Positions 20,010 to 30,108 of a stretch of 64,000 nucleotides of DNA are shown here, piece after piece; the first letter of the stretch is position 1; the number at the start of each line of letters is the position of its first letter. The translations under genes and the position numbers were made by a program. Where the stretch lies: the NCBI RefSeq assembly GCF_003048405.1, contig NZ_PIQS01000001.1, positions 930,001 through 994,000 of the forward strand. The letters are read 5' to 3'. This stretch comes from Campylobacter concisus (GTDB lineage Bacteria > Campylobacterota > Campylobacteria > Campylobacterales > Campylobacteraceae). The notes beneath the pieces were generated by a model, which had not been told where the DNA came from, searched no databases, and saw only the letters and a list, made by a program, of their open reading frames with translations.

Positions 20010-21380
20010 ATGTATAGACGTGGAATTGGTGGTTTTGGTATTGTTGTGCTTTTACTAATTTTAATTTTAGCCGGTGGTTTTGGCTATGCTTTGATGTCAA
20101 AAGATTTTGAGCGAAACGAGCCGATAATTGGTGTTGCTGATAAAGTTTATTGGAATCTTAGAACTCCAATGAATATCAAATTTAAAGATGATAGCGGTAT
20201 AAAATTTGTACGAATTAGTATGAATGATGGGAAAAATGATCTAAATTTGTTAAATCAAATCATACAAAATCCAAGTACTGAGCTTGATGTAAATTTGACC
20301 TTCCCAAAGACTGGCTTTTTTGCTCAAAAAGATACTTATGAGATGAATATTGAGGCTGTGGATACCAGTAAATGGAGCTTTTTTACTGGCAACAAAGCTA
20401 GCAAAAAAGTTGAAGTCGTGCTTGATACTTCAAAACCTGATCTTTACGTGCTTTCGCAGTCTTATTCTATCTCAAAAGGTGGTAGCGCGGTTGTGGTCTT
20501 TAGGGCAACTGATAATCAGCTAAAAGAGGTCTATGTCCAGACAAATTTTGGTAAAAAATTTAAGGCTGTACCATTTTATAAAGAGGGCTTTTATGCAGCA
20601 CTCGTTGCTTGGCCAGTTCAGGTTGAAAATTTTAGTGCTGAGGTCATTGCAAGAGACTTTGCAGGCAATGAAAGCAAGTCTCATGTTAGATATTTTTATG
20701 AAAATGTAAAGTATAAAACTTCAACTATTGCATTAAATGATAGATTTTTAGATGGTAAGATAGTTGATCTAACTGATCAATATGCAAAAGATCCAAGCGC
20801 GCTTTCAAGGCTTGAGAAAATGAGATTTGTCAATGAAACGCTTAGAAATTCAAACGAAGAAAAAATAACAGCACTTACTACAAACCCTGGCGATGAGATG
20901 TTAACTGGCTTTAGTGCGACACCATTTTATCCACTAAGAAATGGTAAAAAAGTGGCTGACTTCGCCGATCACCGATACTATACATATAATAACGAGCAAG
21001 TAAGCGAATCATGGCATATGGGAATAGACTTTGCAAGTGTGGCCGCAGCTCCTATAATAGCTAGCAATGCCGGCCGTGTCGTACTTGCATCTGAAAATGG
21101 AATTTATGGATTAAATATTGTGATTGATCATGGATTTGGGCTTTATTCGCTTTATGGACACTGCTCAAGCACTAGAGTAAAAGAGGGCGATATGGTGGTG
21201 GCTGGTGATCAAATAGGCACTACTGGAACTAGTGGTCTTGCACTTGGTGATCACCTTCACTTTGGAATTTTAGTCCAAGGCGAAGAGGTAAGACCTCAAC
21301 AATGGATGGATAAAAAGTGGATAAAAGACAATATCACAAGTGTTTTAGATGCTGCAAAAGCGATGATAGATAAAAACTAA
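20010..21380 (+). CDS. M23 family peptidoglycan endopeptidase, membrane-anchored
   Basis: A 456-residue envelope protein. One hydrophobic helix near 8-28 acts as anchor or uncleaved signal. A beta-rich middle (about 35-240) precedes a C-terminal LytM/M23 domain with SWHMGIDFAS (first zinc His and Asp), the GLYSLYGHCS strand, and HLHFGI (zinc His in HxH). Such enzymes cut peptide cross-links in murein and in helical Campylobacterota often shape the cell. Which characterised enzyme it equals I cannot tell. It lies between tyrA and lpxC. Confidence 0.92.
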   Translation: MYRRGIGGFGIVVLLLILILAGGFGYALMSKDFERNEPIIGVADKVYWNLRTPMNIKFKDDSGIKFVRISMNDGKNDLNLLNQIIQNPSTELDVNLTFPKTGFFAQKDTYEMNIEAVDTSKWSFFTGNKASKKVEVVLDTSKPDLYVLSQSYSISKGGSAVVVFRATDNQLKEVYVQTNFGKKFKAVPFYKEGFYAALVAWPVQVENFSAEVIARDFAGNESKSHVRYFYENVKYKTSTIALNDRFLDGKIVDLTDQYAKDPSALSRLEKMRFVNETLRNSNEEKITALTTNPGDEMLTGFSATPFYPLRNGKKVADFADHRYYTYNNEQVSESWHMGIDFASVAAAPIIASNAGRVVLASENGIYGLNIVIDHGFGLYSLYGHCSSTRVKEGDMVVAGDQIGTTGTSGLALGDHLHFGILVQGEEVRPQQWMDKKWIKDNITSVLDAAKAMIDKN

Positions 21381-21441
21381 AAATTTGCAAAATTGATTTT
21401 TTAGTGCTATCATAAGCGGATTAAAAATATAAGGAAAATTC

Positions 21442-22326
21442 TTGAAACAAACTACTATCGCAAGACGCGTTGAGACCGTTGGTATAGGGCTTCATAAAGG
21501 TGAGCCGATAAGACTTATACTAGAACCTCTTGATGCAAATTCTGGCATTATTTTGCACCGCGAAGATCTTGGTATTAGTTTTAAAGCTGAACCTAAAAAT
21601 GTTATAAATACGCAGATGGCAACTGTTGTTGGCAACGAAAAGGGCTTTATTAGTACGATTGAGCATCTAATGTCAGCCATAAATGGTTATGGCATTGATA
21701 ATATTAGAATTTCTGTTGATGCAAATGAAATTCCAGTGATGGATGGTAGTGCAATAAGCTTTTGTATGCTACTTGATGAGGCTGGCATAAGATATCTTGA
21801 TGCTGGCAAAAAAGTAATTCTTGTCAGACGTGAAGTTGAGGTTGTTGAGGGTTCTAAATTTGTACGAACTTCACCTTCAAGAAGTCCAAAATTTGACTAT
21901 ACGATAAAATTTGATCATCCAGTTATTGGTGAACAAAGATATGTTTTTGATTTTAGTAAAAGCTCATTTATAAAAAATATAGCTCGTGCTAGAACTTTTG
22001 GATTTTTGAAAGATTTACAACGTTTGCAAGCTCAAAATTTAGCTCTTGGTGCATCGCTTGATAATGCCGTGGCAATCGATGATACGCATATCCTAAATCC
22101 AGAAGGTTTGAGATTTGAAAATGAGTTTGTAAGGCACAAAATTTTAGATGCGATTGGTGATTTGAGCTTGCTTGGGGCGCCTTTATTGGGCGATTATACA
22201 GCATTTGCTGGAAGTCATGATCTAAATCACAAATTAACTCTTGCTTTGATGGCCGATGAGAAAAACTACGAGATCGCAACCTTAAATGGCGAACTTCTAA
22301 AAGAGTATCAAAAGGTATTTGCATAG
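21442..22326 (+). CDS. lpxC: UDP-3-O-acyl-N-acetylglucosamine deacetylase
   Basis: A 294-residue zinc deacetylase making the first committed step of lipid A synthesis. STIEHLMSAINGYGIDN carries a zinc histidine (H75), and HKILDAIGDL near 231-240 carries the second histidine and the aspartate; the HxxxD arrangement is complete. MDGSA is conserved. The start is TTG at 21442 behind AAGGAAAA; the N-terminus KQTTIARRVETVGIGLHKGE fits the family. The end overlaps the likely true 5' end of the next gene. Confidence 0.96.
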   Translation: MKQTTIARRVETVGIGLHKGEPIRLILEPLDANSGIILHREDLGISFKAEPKNVINTQMATVVGNEKGFISTIEHLMSAINGYGIDNIRISVDANEIPVMDGSAISFCMLLDEAGIRYLDAGKKVILVRREVEVVEGSKFVRTSPSRSPKFDYTIKFDHPVIGEQRYVFDFSKSSFIKNIARARTFGFLKDLQRLQAQNLALGASLDNAVAIDDTHILNPEGLRFENEFVRHKILDAIGDLSLLGAPLLGDYTAFAGSHDLNHKLTLALMADEKNYEIATLNGELLKEYQKVFA

Positions 22327-22769
22327 AAAGTATTGAAATTTTAGTTGTCTCTTTATCGACTCCGCTCTTGGTTGGGGTTTATAAAGACGGCGTAAAATTT
22401 GATGAAATTACTACTGATGAACATGTCAGTGAAGCTTTGATAAAAATCTTAGAAAATTTATCCTCTAAATTTAATATCACAAAAATTATCTATGCAAATA
22501 CGCCAGGAAGCTTTATGGGGTTAAAGGTGGCCTATGTTATCTTAAAGACTTTCTCTTTAGCAAAGGGTTGCGAATTTTATGCGGTTAGCGGCTTTAGCTT
22601 AAATGGAGGCCAAGCGATCAGAGCAAATAAAAATTTAAGCTTCATTTTAAAAGATGGCAAAATTTTACTTGAAAAAGTAGGGCCAGTAGGATTTAGGTTG
22701 CCTTTAAATTTAGATGAATTAAAACTAAATTCAGATACACTTCCAGATTATATCATCCAAGCAGTTTAG
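22323..22769 (+). CDS. tsaB: TsaB/YeaZ-like protein, probable non-canonical start
   Basis: A small YeaZ/TsaB-type protein, the partner of TsaD in making t6A37 of tRNA. The family-like N-terminal strand IEILVVSLSTPLLVGVYKDG and the YANTPGSFMGLKVAYVILKTFSLAKGC segment (equivalent of GPGSFTGLRig in TsaB) are visible. The only standard start, TTG at 22368, would remove the first beta strand. Upstream the frame is open to 22260 without any ATG, GTG or TTG. ATA 22323 lies 7 bases after AAAAGG and overlaps the lpxC stop; ATT 22332 is another option. At about 148 residues it is shorter than E. coli TsaB, as in other Campylobacterota. Confidence 0.65.
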   Translation: MESIEILVVSLSTPLLVGVYKDGVKFDEITTDEHVSEALIKILENLSSKFNITKIIYANTPGSFMGLKVAYVILKTFSLAKGCEFYAVSGFSLNGGQAIRANKNLSFILKDGKILLEKVGPVGFRLPLNLDELKLNSDTLPDYIIQAV

Positions 22770-22777
22770 GAGAAATT

Positions 22778-23662
22778 TTGAATATCTTAGTGCCTGCAAC
22801 AAGTGCGAATTTGGGCCCTGGTTTTGATGCTTTGGGGCTTAGTTTGAAGCTTTTTAATAGTGTGAAAATCGAGCCAGCAAAATTTAGCTCAGTGTCGATA
22901 AACGGCGAAGGCAGTGGAAGTGTAAATTTAAAGAGAAATAATATATTCTTAAGTATTTTTAATGAAATTTTTTTTGAGCTAACTGGAAAAAATGGAAATT
23001 TTAGAGTCGTTTTTGAAAATAATATTCCATTTTCAAGGGGACTTGGCAGTAGCTCCGCTGTTATCGTTGGGGCCATTGCTTCAGCGTACGAAATGGCTGG
23101 CTTTAAGGCAAGTAAAGATACAGTTTTAAATAAAGCTATCATCTATGAAACCCATCCTGATAATATCTCGCCAGCAGTTCACGGCGGATTTATCAGCGCG
23201 ATCGTAAAAAATGGCAATGTCTACGCAAATAAAATAAATTTAAGTGACGAGATAAAAGCAGTAGTTGTTATCCCAAATAAACCAATGAGTACATCCTCGT
23301 CAAGACAAATTTTACCAAAGAACTATACGATGAAAGAGTGTGTAAATAACTTATCTCATGCTGCTTTTTTAACGTCTTGTTTTTATGAAAAAAAGTATGA
23401 TCTCTTAAAAATAGCAAGCAAAGATTTGATGCATGAAGAGCGTAGAATGCACGCTTTAGAAGAACTTTTTGAAGTTAGAAAAGTAGCTTATGAAAATGGT
23501 GCTTTAATGAGCACGCTTTCAGGCTCAGGTTCAAGCTTTTTAAACATCGCTTACAAAGATGATGCTAAAAATTTACAAGATATTTTAAAGAGTAAATTTG
23601 GTGATTTTAGGGTTGAGGTTTTTTCATTTGATAACGATGGATACGAAATTACGCAAAGCTAA
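22778..23662 (+). CDS. thrB: Homoserine kinase
   Basis: A 294-residue GHMP kinase that phosphorylates homoserine in threonine synthesis. The N-terminus ILVPATSANLGPGFDALG is typical, the GHMP ATP loop is PFSRGLGSSSAVIVGAI (about 87-103), and STLSGSGSSFLNIA is the C-terminal GHMP motif. The start is TTG behind TTAGGAG, 8 bases after the tsaB-like stop. Confidence 0.95.
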   Translation: MNILVPATSANLGPGFDALGLSLKLFNSVKIEPAKFSSVSINGEGSGSVNLKRNNIFLSIFNEIFFELTGKNGNFRVVFENNIPFSRGLGSSSAVIVGAIASAYEMAGFKASKDTVLNKAIIYETHPDNISPAVHGGFISAIVKNGNVYANKINLSDEIKAVVVIPNKPMSTSSSRQILPKNYTMKECVNNLSHAAFLTSCFYEKKYDLLKIASKDLMHEERRMHALEELFEVRKVAYENGALMSTLSGSGSSFLNIAYKDDAKNLQDILKSKFGDFRVEVFSFDNDGYEITQS

Positions 23663-23683
23663 AAACAAGTTTAAAAAGATATA

Positions 23684-23938
23684 ATGAACAAAAATAATCC
23701 TGTAAGGACATGTGTCGCTTGTAAAATTAAAATTTCTCAGAGCTTGCTAAAAAGATACCGCTTGGTAGGTAAAAATTTAGAGCATGGCAAAGGAAATGGT
23801 CGTAGCTTTTATTTGTGTGACAAATGTATACAAAAAGATATAAAAATTTTAAAAAAAATAATTGATAAACAAACTAAAGGTGCTTTTATTTGTGATGCAC
23901 CGAAGTTAAAGGAGATACTCTTAAATGAGCAATGTTAG
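23684..23938 (+). CDS. YlxR-like RNA-binding protein (DUF448)
   Basis: An 84-residue basic protein with the family start RTCVACKIK and a later FYLCDKC, giving paired cysteines. YlxR proteins bind RNA and are commonly encoded with nusA/infB; a nucleoid or regulatory role is suggested in other bacteria. The 3' end overlaps infB by 14 bases, supporting coupled expression. Confidence 0.88.
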   Translation: MNKNNPVRTCVACKIKISQSLLKRYRLVGKNLEHGKGNGRSFYLCDKCIQKDIKILKKIIDKQTKGAFICDAPKLKEILLNEQC

Positions 23939-26573
23939 GATTTCAGAGATCGCAAACGAGCTTGGCTATCCAAGTAAAGAGATAGTAGAAAAAGCTCAAG
24001 AGTTAGGATTAAAAGTCAAAACTCACTCAAATGCAGTTAGCCTTGAAGAGGCCGAAGCTATATATGAATATGTTCAAACTGGCGTGATACCAGATAAATT
24101 TAAAAAGAAAAAGAGTGAACCTAAATCAAAAAAAGAGCCTAAAAAAGAAGTAGAAAAAGAGTCAGTAAAAAAAGAAGAAAAACAAAAAAGCGAACCTAAA
24201 AAAGCTACTACTAAAACTGAGTCAAAGTCAGTAAAAGCTGAGCCTAAGAAAGAGGCACAAATTTTAGAAGAAAAACAAAAAATTGAGCCTAAAAAAGAAG
24301 AAATCAAAGTAGAGCAAAAACAAGTCGAAGCTCCAAGACCAAAAGAGAGTTTGGCTGATGTGACTCAAAAAAGACGTGGTCTTGTGATAGTAAAAAAGAA
24401 AAAAGATTATGAAGCGCCAATTGCTACAAAAGAAGAGAAAAAGCCTGAACCAAGCATAGCTAACATAAGCGATTTTAAAAGTATGTTTTCAGCAAATGAT
24501 GAAAATTTAGCTAAGAAAAAGAAAAAAGATAAAAAAGTAGTTGTTGCAAGTAAAAAGGATAGCGCCCAGAAGATGGATCTGCTTGGCGGAAGTGATTTTG
24601 GTGACATCGTACTAGAAGATGAAGATGTAGTTGTTCTTCCTGATTTTAGCTTTAAAACCCCAGCACCAGTACCTGCTCAAAAGACAAAACAGCCAAATGT
24701 TATGAGAACTACGGTCAACAATACGATAAATTCATTTGGCGAAGGTGGTATTCAAAGAAGAGCTAGAAAAAAACACAAAAAGCCTGAAAATAAACAAAAC
24801 AATGAAGCTGTGACGTCTGTAAATATTCCAAAAGAAATTCGTGTTTATGAATTTGCTGAAAAGCTAAATAAGCAGCCAAGTGAGATCATAGGTAAGTTAT
24901 TTATGCTTGGTATGATGACAACAAAAAATGACTTTTTGGATGAAGATGCGATAGAAATTTTGGCTGATGAGTTTAATGTAGAGGTTAATATCATCGACGA
25001 TCAAAAAGAATTTGACTACGTAGCAGCCTATGAAGAAGAGATAAAAGACGATGAAAATCTCCAGCCAAGAGCACCAGTCATAACCATCATGGGTCACGTT
25101 GATCATGGTAAAACTTCATTGCTTGATTACATAAGAAAATCACGTGTAGCAGCAGGAGAGGCTGGTGGTATCACTCAGCATGTCGGTGCTTACATGGTAA
25201 ACAAAAACGGCAAAAATATCACATTTATCGACACTCCAGGTCATGAAGCGTTTACTGCTATGCGTGCAAGAGGGGCTGGTGTAACTGATATAGTTATCAT
25301 TGTTGTTGCAGCAGATGACGGCGTAAAACCACAAACAAAAGAGGCGGTTAGTCACGCAAAAGCTGCAGGCGTACCAATAATCATTGCTATAAATAAAATG
25401 GATAAAGAGTCAGCAAATCCTGACCTAGTAAAGACTGGTCTTGCCGAGCTTGATATCATGCCAACAGAGTGGGGCGGAAAGTATGAATTTGTGCCAATCT
25501 CTGCAAAAACAGGCATGGGTATAGATGATCTACTTGAGATCGTACTTTTACAAGCTGATCTTTTAGAACTAAAAGCAAATCCAAAGGCAAATGCAAAAGC
25601 AACTGTTATCGAGAGCTCACTTCAAAAAGGCCGTGGTCCAGTAGCTACCATCATCGTTGAAAATGGCACGCTTCATGTTGGGGATACTGTCGTAGCTGGC
25701 GTTGCGTATGGAAAGATAAGAAGCTTACTTGATGATCAAGGTAAACCTTTGCAAGATATAAAACCAGGTGAATGTGGCGTGATAGTAGGTCTTAGCGAGA
25801 TAGCAGAGGCAGGCGAGACATTAATAGGCGTAAAAACTGACAAAGAGGCTCGTGAATACGCGCAGAAAAAGGCTGAATATATCCGCCAAAAAGAGCTTAG
25901 TAAGAGCACGAAAGTTAGTATTGACGAGCTTAGTGCTAAGATCGCTGAGGGTGAGTTAAAGACGCTTCCAGTCATCATCAAAGCTGACGTTGGTGGTTCA
26001 CTTGAGGCACTAAAAGCAAGTCTAGAAAAACTAGCAAATGATGAGATCAGGGTAAATGTCATCCACTCAGGTGTTGGTGGCATCACACAGAGCGACGTGG
26101 CACTTGCTAGTGCGAGTGAGGACTGCGTAATTCTTGGCTTTAACATAAGGCCAACTGGCGAGATAAAAGAAAAAGCAAAAGAGAGTGGCGTTGAGATTAA
26201 AACTTATAACGTTATTTATAATTTAATTGACGATGTGAAGGCGATTTTGGGTGGATTAATGTCGCCGATCATCAGAGAAGAGCAGCTTGGTCAAGCTCAG
26301 GTTCGCCAAGTGATCCATGTACCAAAAGTTGGTGCTATTGCTGGATGTATCGTCACTGAGGGCACAATAAACAGAGGTGCAAAAATTCGCCTTATTAGAG
26401 AAGGCGTGGTCGTTTATGAGGGCTTAGTAAGCTCACTAAAACGCTTCAAGGATGATGTCAAAGAGGTCGCTAAAGGTTATGAGTGTGGCGTTGGTATCGA
26501 AAATTTCAACGACATCAGAGAAAACGACTATATCGAAAGCTTTAAAGAAGTCAAGGAGAAAGCTACTCTATGA
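23925..26573 (+). CDS. infB: Translation initiation factor IF-2
   Basis: An 882-residue initiation GTPase that brings fMet-tRNA to the 30S subunit. The N-terminus has an IF2-N domain ([34 protein letters not shown]), then about 250 residues of highly charged Lys/Glu linker, a second IF2-N-like segment (about 305-360), and the G domain with [16 protein letters not shown] and NKMDKE. Domains II to IV follow. The start ATG lies inside the ylxR end. The stop overlaps rbfA by 4 bases. Confidence 0.98.
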   Translation: MSNVRISEIANELGYPSKEIVEKAQELGLKVKTHSNAVSLEEAEAIYEYVQTGVIPDKFKKKKSEPKSKKEPKKEVEKESVKKEEKQKSEPKKATTKTESKSVKAEPKKEAQILEEKQKIEPKKEEIKVEQKQVEAPRPKESLADVTQKRRGLVIVKKKKDYEAPIATKEEKKPEPSIANISDFKSMFSANDENLAKKKKKDKKVVVASKKDSAQKMDLLGGSDFGDIVLEDEDVVVLPDFSFKTPAPVPAQKTKQPNVMRTTVNNTINSFGEGGIQRRARKKHKKPENKQNNEAVTSVNIPKEIRVYEFAEKLNKQPSEIIGKLFMLGMMTTKNDFLDEDAIEILADEFNVEVNIIDDQKEFDYVAAYEEEIKDDENLQPRAPVITIMGHVDHGKTSLLDYIRKSRVAAGEAGGITQHVGAYMVNKNGKNITFIDTPGHEAFTAMRARGAGVTDIVIIVVAADDGVKPQTKEAVSHAKAAGVPIIIAINKMDKESANPDLVKTGLAELDIMPTEWGGKYEFVPISAKTGMGIDDLLEIVLLQADLLELKANPKANAKATVIESSLQKGRGPVATIIVENGTLHVGDTVVAGVAYGKIRSLLDDQGKPLQDIKPGECGVIVGLSEIAEAGETLIGVKTDKEAREYAQKKAEYIRQKELSKSTKVSIDELSAKIAEGELKTLPVIIKADVGGSLEALKASLEKLANDEIRVNVIHSGVGGITQSDVALASASEDCVILGFNIRPTGEIKEKAKESGVEIKTYNVIYNLIDDVKAILGGLMSPIIREEQLGQAQVRQVIHVPKVGAIAGCIVTEGTINRGAKIRLIREGVVVYEGLVSSLKRFKDDVKEVAKGYECGVGIENFNDIRENDYIESFKEVKEKATL

Positions 26574-26935
26574 ACGCTAACGAAATAAAGCGTATGAGAA
26601 CAGAGAGTGTGCTAAAAGAGCTCATTCCAGAGGCTCTAGCTACTCTTGAAGATGGTATTTTAAAGGGGCTTTGTGTCACTGATGTCGAATGTAAAAAGGG
26701 CAGATACGACGCCTTTGTTTATCTTGATAAAATGGCTTTTGATGAGCGTGAACAAGAGTATATTTTGGGACATTTAAAGCGAGTTTGTAGGCATTTGCAA
26801 AACCACTGCATGGCAGCTGAGGGTTGGTATAGATGTCCAAATTTTCACTTTAAATTTGACGATAGATTAGAGTATCAAAACCATATGGATAAGTTGTTTG
26901 ATAAAATTTCAAAGGATTTAAACAAAAATGGATAA
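26570..26935 (+). CDS. rbfA: Ribosome-binding factor A
   Basis: A 121-residue KH-like protein involved in 16S rRNA 5'-end maturation and 30S assembly. It starts with [19 protein letters not shown]; the [18 protein letters not shown] end matches the RbfA C-terminal helix region (KxDdsle..ridrLl). It overlaps infB by 4 bases and rimP by 8, in the conserved infB-rbfA-rimP block. Confidence 0.9.
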   Translation: MNANEIKRMRTESVLKELIPEALATLEDGILKGLCVTDVECKKGRYDAFVYLDKMAFDEREQEYILGHLKRVCRHLQNHCMAAEGWYRCPNFHFKFDDRLEYQNHMDKLFDKISKDLNKNG

Positions 26936-27344
26936 TTTAGACAAACTAGTACGCGAATGTGGCGTCGAGCTTTACGACAGCGAGATCGCAAATGAAAACG
27001 GCAGGGCTATTTTTAGAGTTTACATCACAAAAAATGGCGGAGTGAGTCTTGATGACTGCGAAAAAGTAAGCCGTCTGCTCTCACCTATTTTTGACGTGAC
27101 CCCGCCAGTTAGTGGAGACTACAACCTAGAGGTTAGCTCACCCGGTCTTGAAAGAAAACTTAGTAAGCCGTCTCATTTTAAAGCGAGTGTTGGCGAGCTT
27201 GTGAAAGTTCAAACCGAGGCTGATAAATTTACAGGAAGACTCATAAAAGCAGATGAAGAGAACATTGTAGTTGAAAACGAAGAGGGGATTTTTGAGATCA
27301 ACATCAGTGAGATAAAAAAAGCAAAAACATATTTGGAGTGGTAA
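26928..27344 (+). CDS. rimP: Ribosome maturation factor RimP
   Basis: A 138-residue 30S maturation factor. The N-terminal alpha/beta domain carries GVSLDDCEKVSRLLSPIFD and the hallmark YNLEVSSPGLERKL; the C-terminal SH3-like part contains KVQTEADKFTGRLIKADEENIVVE. It ends one base before the fhs ATG. Confidence 0.94.
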   Translation: MDNLDKLVRECGVELYDSEIANENGRAIFRVYITKNGGVSLDDCEKVSRLLSPIFDVTPPVSGDYNLEVSSPGLERKLSKPSHFKASVGELVKVQTEADKFTGRLIKADEENIVVENEEGIFEINISEIKKAKTYLEW

Positions 27345-27345
27345 A

Positions 27346-28995
27346 ATGCTAAGCGACATTGAGATAACTCATCAAACAAAGCTAGAACATATCAGTAAAG
27401 TTGCCGCAAGATTAGGCTTAAGTGAAGAAGAGCTCGAGCTTTACGGAAAATTTAAGGCTAAAATTTCCCCTAGACTTGAGCCATCAAACTCAAAGCTCAT
27501 CTTAGTCACCGCGACTAACCCAACCCCATACGGCGAAGGCAAAACGACTATGTCGATCGGTCTAGCTGACGCACTAAATTCACTTAATAAAAAGGTTTGT
27601 TTAGCACTTCGCGAGCCATCTCTTGGACCAGTTTTTGGCATAAAGGGTGGAGCAGCAGGTGGCGGCTACTCGCAGCTTGCGCCGATGGAAGATCTAAATT
27701 TACACTTTACAGGCGATTTTCATGCTATAACATCGGCAAATAATCTTATCTCGGCGATGATAGACAATAGTCTTTATCAAGAAAACCCACTCAAAATAGA
27801 GAAAATTTTATGGAAGCGCTGTATGGATATGAATGATCGCGCGCTTAGATTTATCACAGTAGGACAGGGTGGTAGAACGGACGGCGTGCCAAGAGAAGAT
27901 GGCTTTAACATCACTGCTGCAAGCGAGATTATGGCTGTGCTTTGTCTGGCTACGAGCCTCTCTGATCTAAAAGAGCGCGTGGCAAACATCATGGTCGCCT
28001 ATGATAGCGACAAAAAGCCTATCTATGTACGTGATCTAGGCTGCGAAGACGCTGTTTGTATACTTTTAAAAGATGCGATCAAGCCAAATTTATTTCAAAC
28101 ACTTGAACATACACCTACGCTCGTGCATGGTGGTCCATTTGCAAACATCGCACACGGCTGCAACTCCGTCATCGCAACAAAAACAGCTCTAAATTTAGCA
28201 GACTATGTCATCACTGAGGCCGGCTTTGGCTCGGAGCTTGGTGCGGAGAAATTTTTAGATATAAAATGCAGGATCGCTGATATAAGGCCAAGCGCTGTGG
28301 TGCTTGTAAGTACGATCAGATCGCTAAAATATAACGGTGAAGCCAACAAAGATGAGATCACAAAACCAGATATGAACGCCCTTAAAAAAGGTATAGAAAA
28401 CCTTGGCGGACACATCGAAAATTTAAAAGTCAAATTCGGACAAAATGTAGTCGTAGCGCTTAATAAATTTGGCTTTGACACTGATGAAGAAATAAATTTC
28501 GTAAAAGAGTACTGCCGTGAGCTTGGCGTAGAAGTGGCAGTTTGTGAGAATTTCTTAAAAGGTGGTAAAGGTGCACTTGAGCTTGCTGAGCTAGTTTTAA
28601 AAGCGTGTGATAAGCCAAGCAAGATAAATTTCACATACGAGATGAGTGATGATACGAAAACTAAAATAGAAAAAGTCGCTAAGGAAATTTATGGAGCTGG
28701 TGAGGTAGTCTTTGAAGAGGCCGCTCTTAAAAAACTTGAGATGATAAAAGAGCTAAATTTAAGCCATTTGCCAGTTTGTATCGCAAAAACGCAGTACTCA
28801 TTTAGCGATGATGCGAAGCTTTTGGGTAGAGCAAAGGGTTTTACATTTAGCGTAAAAGACCTTGATATTAGAACGGGAGCTGGCTTTATCGTCGCGGTTT
28901 GCGGTAAGATCATGCTGATGCCAGGACTTCCAAAAGTGCCAGCTGCGGTCAATATGAAGATAGACGCAGATGGCAAGATCGACGGCTTGTCGTAA
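27346..28995 (+). CDS. fhs: Formate--tetrahydrofolate ligase
   Basis: A 549-residue enzyme that activates formate on tetrahydrofolate with ATP to give 10-formyl-THF. The ATP loop ATNPTPYGEGKTT (about 45-57) and the family motifs EPSLGPVFGIKGGAAGGGYSQ (split here) and TEAGFGSELGAEKF are evident. It feeds one-carbon units to purines and fMet in organisms that handle formate, in keeping with Campylobacter metabolism. It starts one base after rimP and is closed by a strong terminator. Confidence 0.96.
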   Translation: MLSDIEITHQTKLEHISKVAARLGLSEEELELYGKFKAKISPRLEPSNSKLILVTATNPTPYGEGKTTMSIGLADALNSLNKKVCLALREPSLGPVFGIKGGAAGGGYSQLAPMEDLNLHFTGDFHAITSANNLISAMIDNSLYQENPLKIEKILWKRCMDMNDRALRFITVGQGGRTDGVPREDGFNITAASEIMAVLCLATSLSDLKERVANIMVAYDSDKKPIYVRDLGCEDAVCILLKDAIKPNLFQTLEHTPTLVHGGPFANIAHGCNSVIATKTALNLADYVITEAGFGSELGAEKFLDIKCRIADIRPSAVVLVSTIRSLKYNGEANKDEITKPDMNALKKGIENLGGHIENLKVKFGQNVVVALNKFGFDTDEEINFVKEYCRELGVEVAVCENFLKGGKGALELAELVLKACDKPSKINFTYEMSDDTKTKIEKVAKEIYGAGEVVFEEAALKKLEMIKELNLSHLPVCIAKTQYSFSDDAKLLGRAKGFTFSVKDLDIRTGAGFIVAVCGKIMLMPGLPKVPAAVNMKIDADGKIDGLS

Positions 28996-29002
28996 ATTTA
29001 TG

Positions 29003-29036
29003 AAAAAGATACTGGCAAACGCCAGTATCTTTTTTA
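29003..29036 (+). terminator. Rho-independent terminator after fhs
   Basis: GATACTGGC pairs with GCCAGTATC around the loop AAAC, flanked by five A on the left and seven T on the right. It closes the long plus-strand run from tyrA to fhs. The ribD ribosome site AAGAGG starts directly after the T-run. Confidence 0.92.
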
Positions 29037-29046
29037 AGAGGTATAG

Positions 29047-30108
29047 ATGAACGACGAATTTTACATGGATCTTGCTTTAAGCGAGGCTTGGAAATTTCAA
29101 ATATTAACCTATCCAAATCCAGCCGTTGGATGCCTTATACTTGATGAAAATTGGCAAATTCTGTCTTGTAAGGCCCATGAAAAGGCTGGATATTTGCACG
29201 CTGAGCCAACGGCGATATTTTTTTCACTTTGCAAAAAAAGTGAAAAATTTAAAAAAGATTTTATAAAAGCTTATAACGATAAATTTAGCTCTAATATAAA
29301 AGAGGGCGAATTTAGCCTTTTAGAGCCAAAATTTACTTACGAATTTATACTAAACAACCACTCAAATTTACTAAAAAACGCAAAAGCCTACGTCACTCTT
29401 GAACCTTGCTCGCATCATGGCAAAACGCCACCTTGTGCAAATTTACTAAAAGAGCTTGGTTTTAGTGAGGTGATAATAGGTAGCTACGATGAAAATAAGG
29501 TAGCAAGTGGCGGTGGTAATTTGCTTAAAAGCGCTGGTATAAAAGTTAAATTTGGCGTTTTAAAAGAGCATTGTGATAAGCTACTTGAGCCATTTTTAGC
29601 CTATCAAAATGGTGGATTTAGTTTTTTAAAAATAGCTCTTAGTAAAAATGGCGTGGCAAGTGGTGGCATCATCACAAATGAGCTTAGCCGCACGCATGTC
29701 CATAAACTAAGAAGCGTCATAGATACGCTAGTGATCGGCGGCAACACAGTGCGAGTTGATCGCCCAAAGCTTGATAGTAGGCTAGTAAGTGGCGGCAAAA
29801 ATCCAGATGTCATAATCTACTCAAGAAGTGATAAATTTGATAGGACAATACCACTTTTTAGCGTGTCAGGGCGCAAAGTTAGCATTCAAAAAGAGTTTAA
29901 TCTAAAAGGACTTTGCATGTTTGAAGGGGCTGGTGAGTTTTTAAAACTTGCAAAAGAGGGCAAGCTAGCAAATGTAAAGTGGCTACTTATCTATCAAAGC
30001 TCAAATTTTAAGGATGGTAAAAGCTTGAGCCTTGATCTAAATTTAAAGCCACTATTTAGTGGGAATTTTGGAGACGATAGCTACACCTGGTATGAAATTT
30101 TGGATTAA
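29047..30108 (+). CDS. ribD: Bifunctional riboflavin deaminase/reductase RibD
   Basis: A 353-residue enzyme for two early riboflavin steps. The deaminase half has HAEPTA (51-56) and PCSHHGKTPPC (120-130) as zinc ligands; the C-terminal reductase half includes FLKIALSKNGVASGG and VIGGNTVRVDRPKLDSR. The spacing between the two zinc motifs is about 45 residues longer than in E. coli RibD, an insertion of charged and aromatic residues (about 62-108). Its stop overlaps that of the convergent VIT-type gene. Confidence 0.93.
   Translation: MNDEFYMDLALSEAWKFQILTYPNPAVGCLILDENWQILSCKAHEKAGYLHAEPTAIFFSLCKKSEKFKKDFIKAYNDKFSSNIKEGEFSLLEPKFTYEFILNNHSNLLKNAKAYVTLEPCSHHGKTPPCANLLKELGFSEVIIGSYDENKVASGGGNLLKSAGIKVKFGVLKEHCDKLLEPFLAYQNGGFSFLKIALSKNGVASGGIITNELSRTHVHKLRSVIDTLVIGGNTVRVDRPKLDSRLVSGGKNPDVIIYSRSDKFDRTIPLFSVSGRKVSIQKEFNLKGLCMFEGAGEFLKLAKEGKLANVKWLLIYQSSNFKDGKSLSLDLNLKPLFSGNFGDDSYTWYEILD

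Noticed and set aside
24074..24307. Minus-strand frame opposite the infB linker
   Set aside because: The Lys/Glu-rich linker gives a Phe/Ser-rich antisense frame without start signals.
24100..24350. Repeated AAAAAAGAA-type tracts that resemble a repeat array
   Set aside because: They are codons of the Lys/Glu-rich IF-2 linker, in frame, without regular spacing; no CRISPR or satellite.
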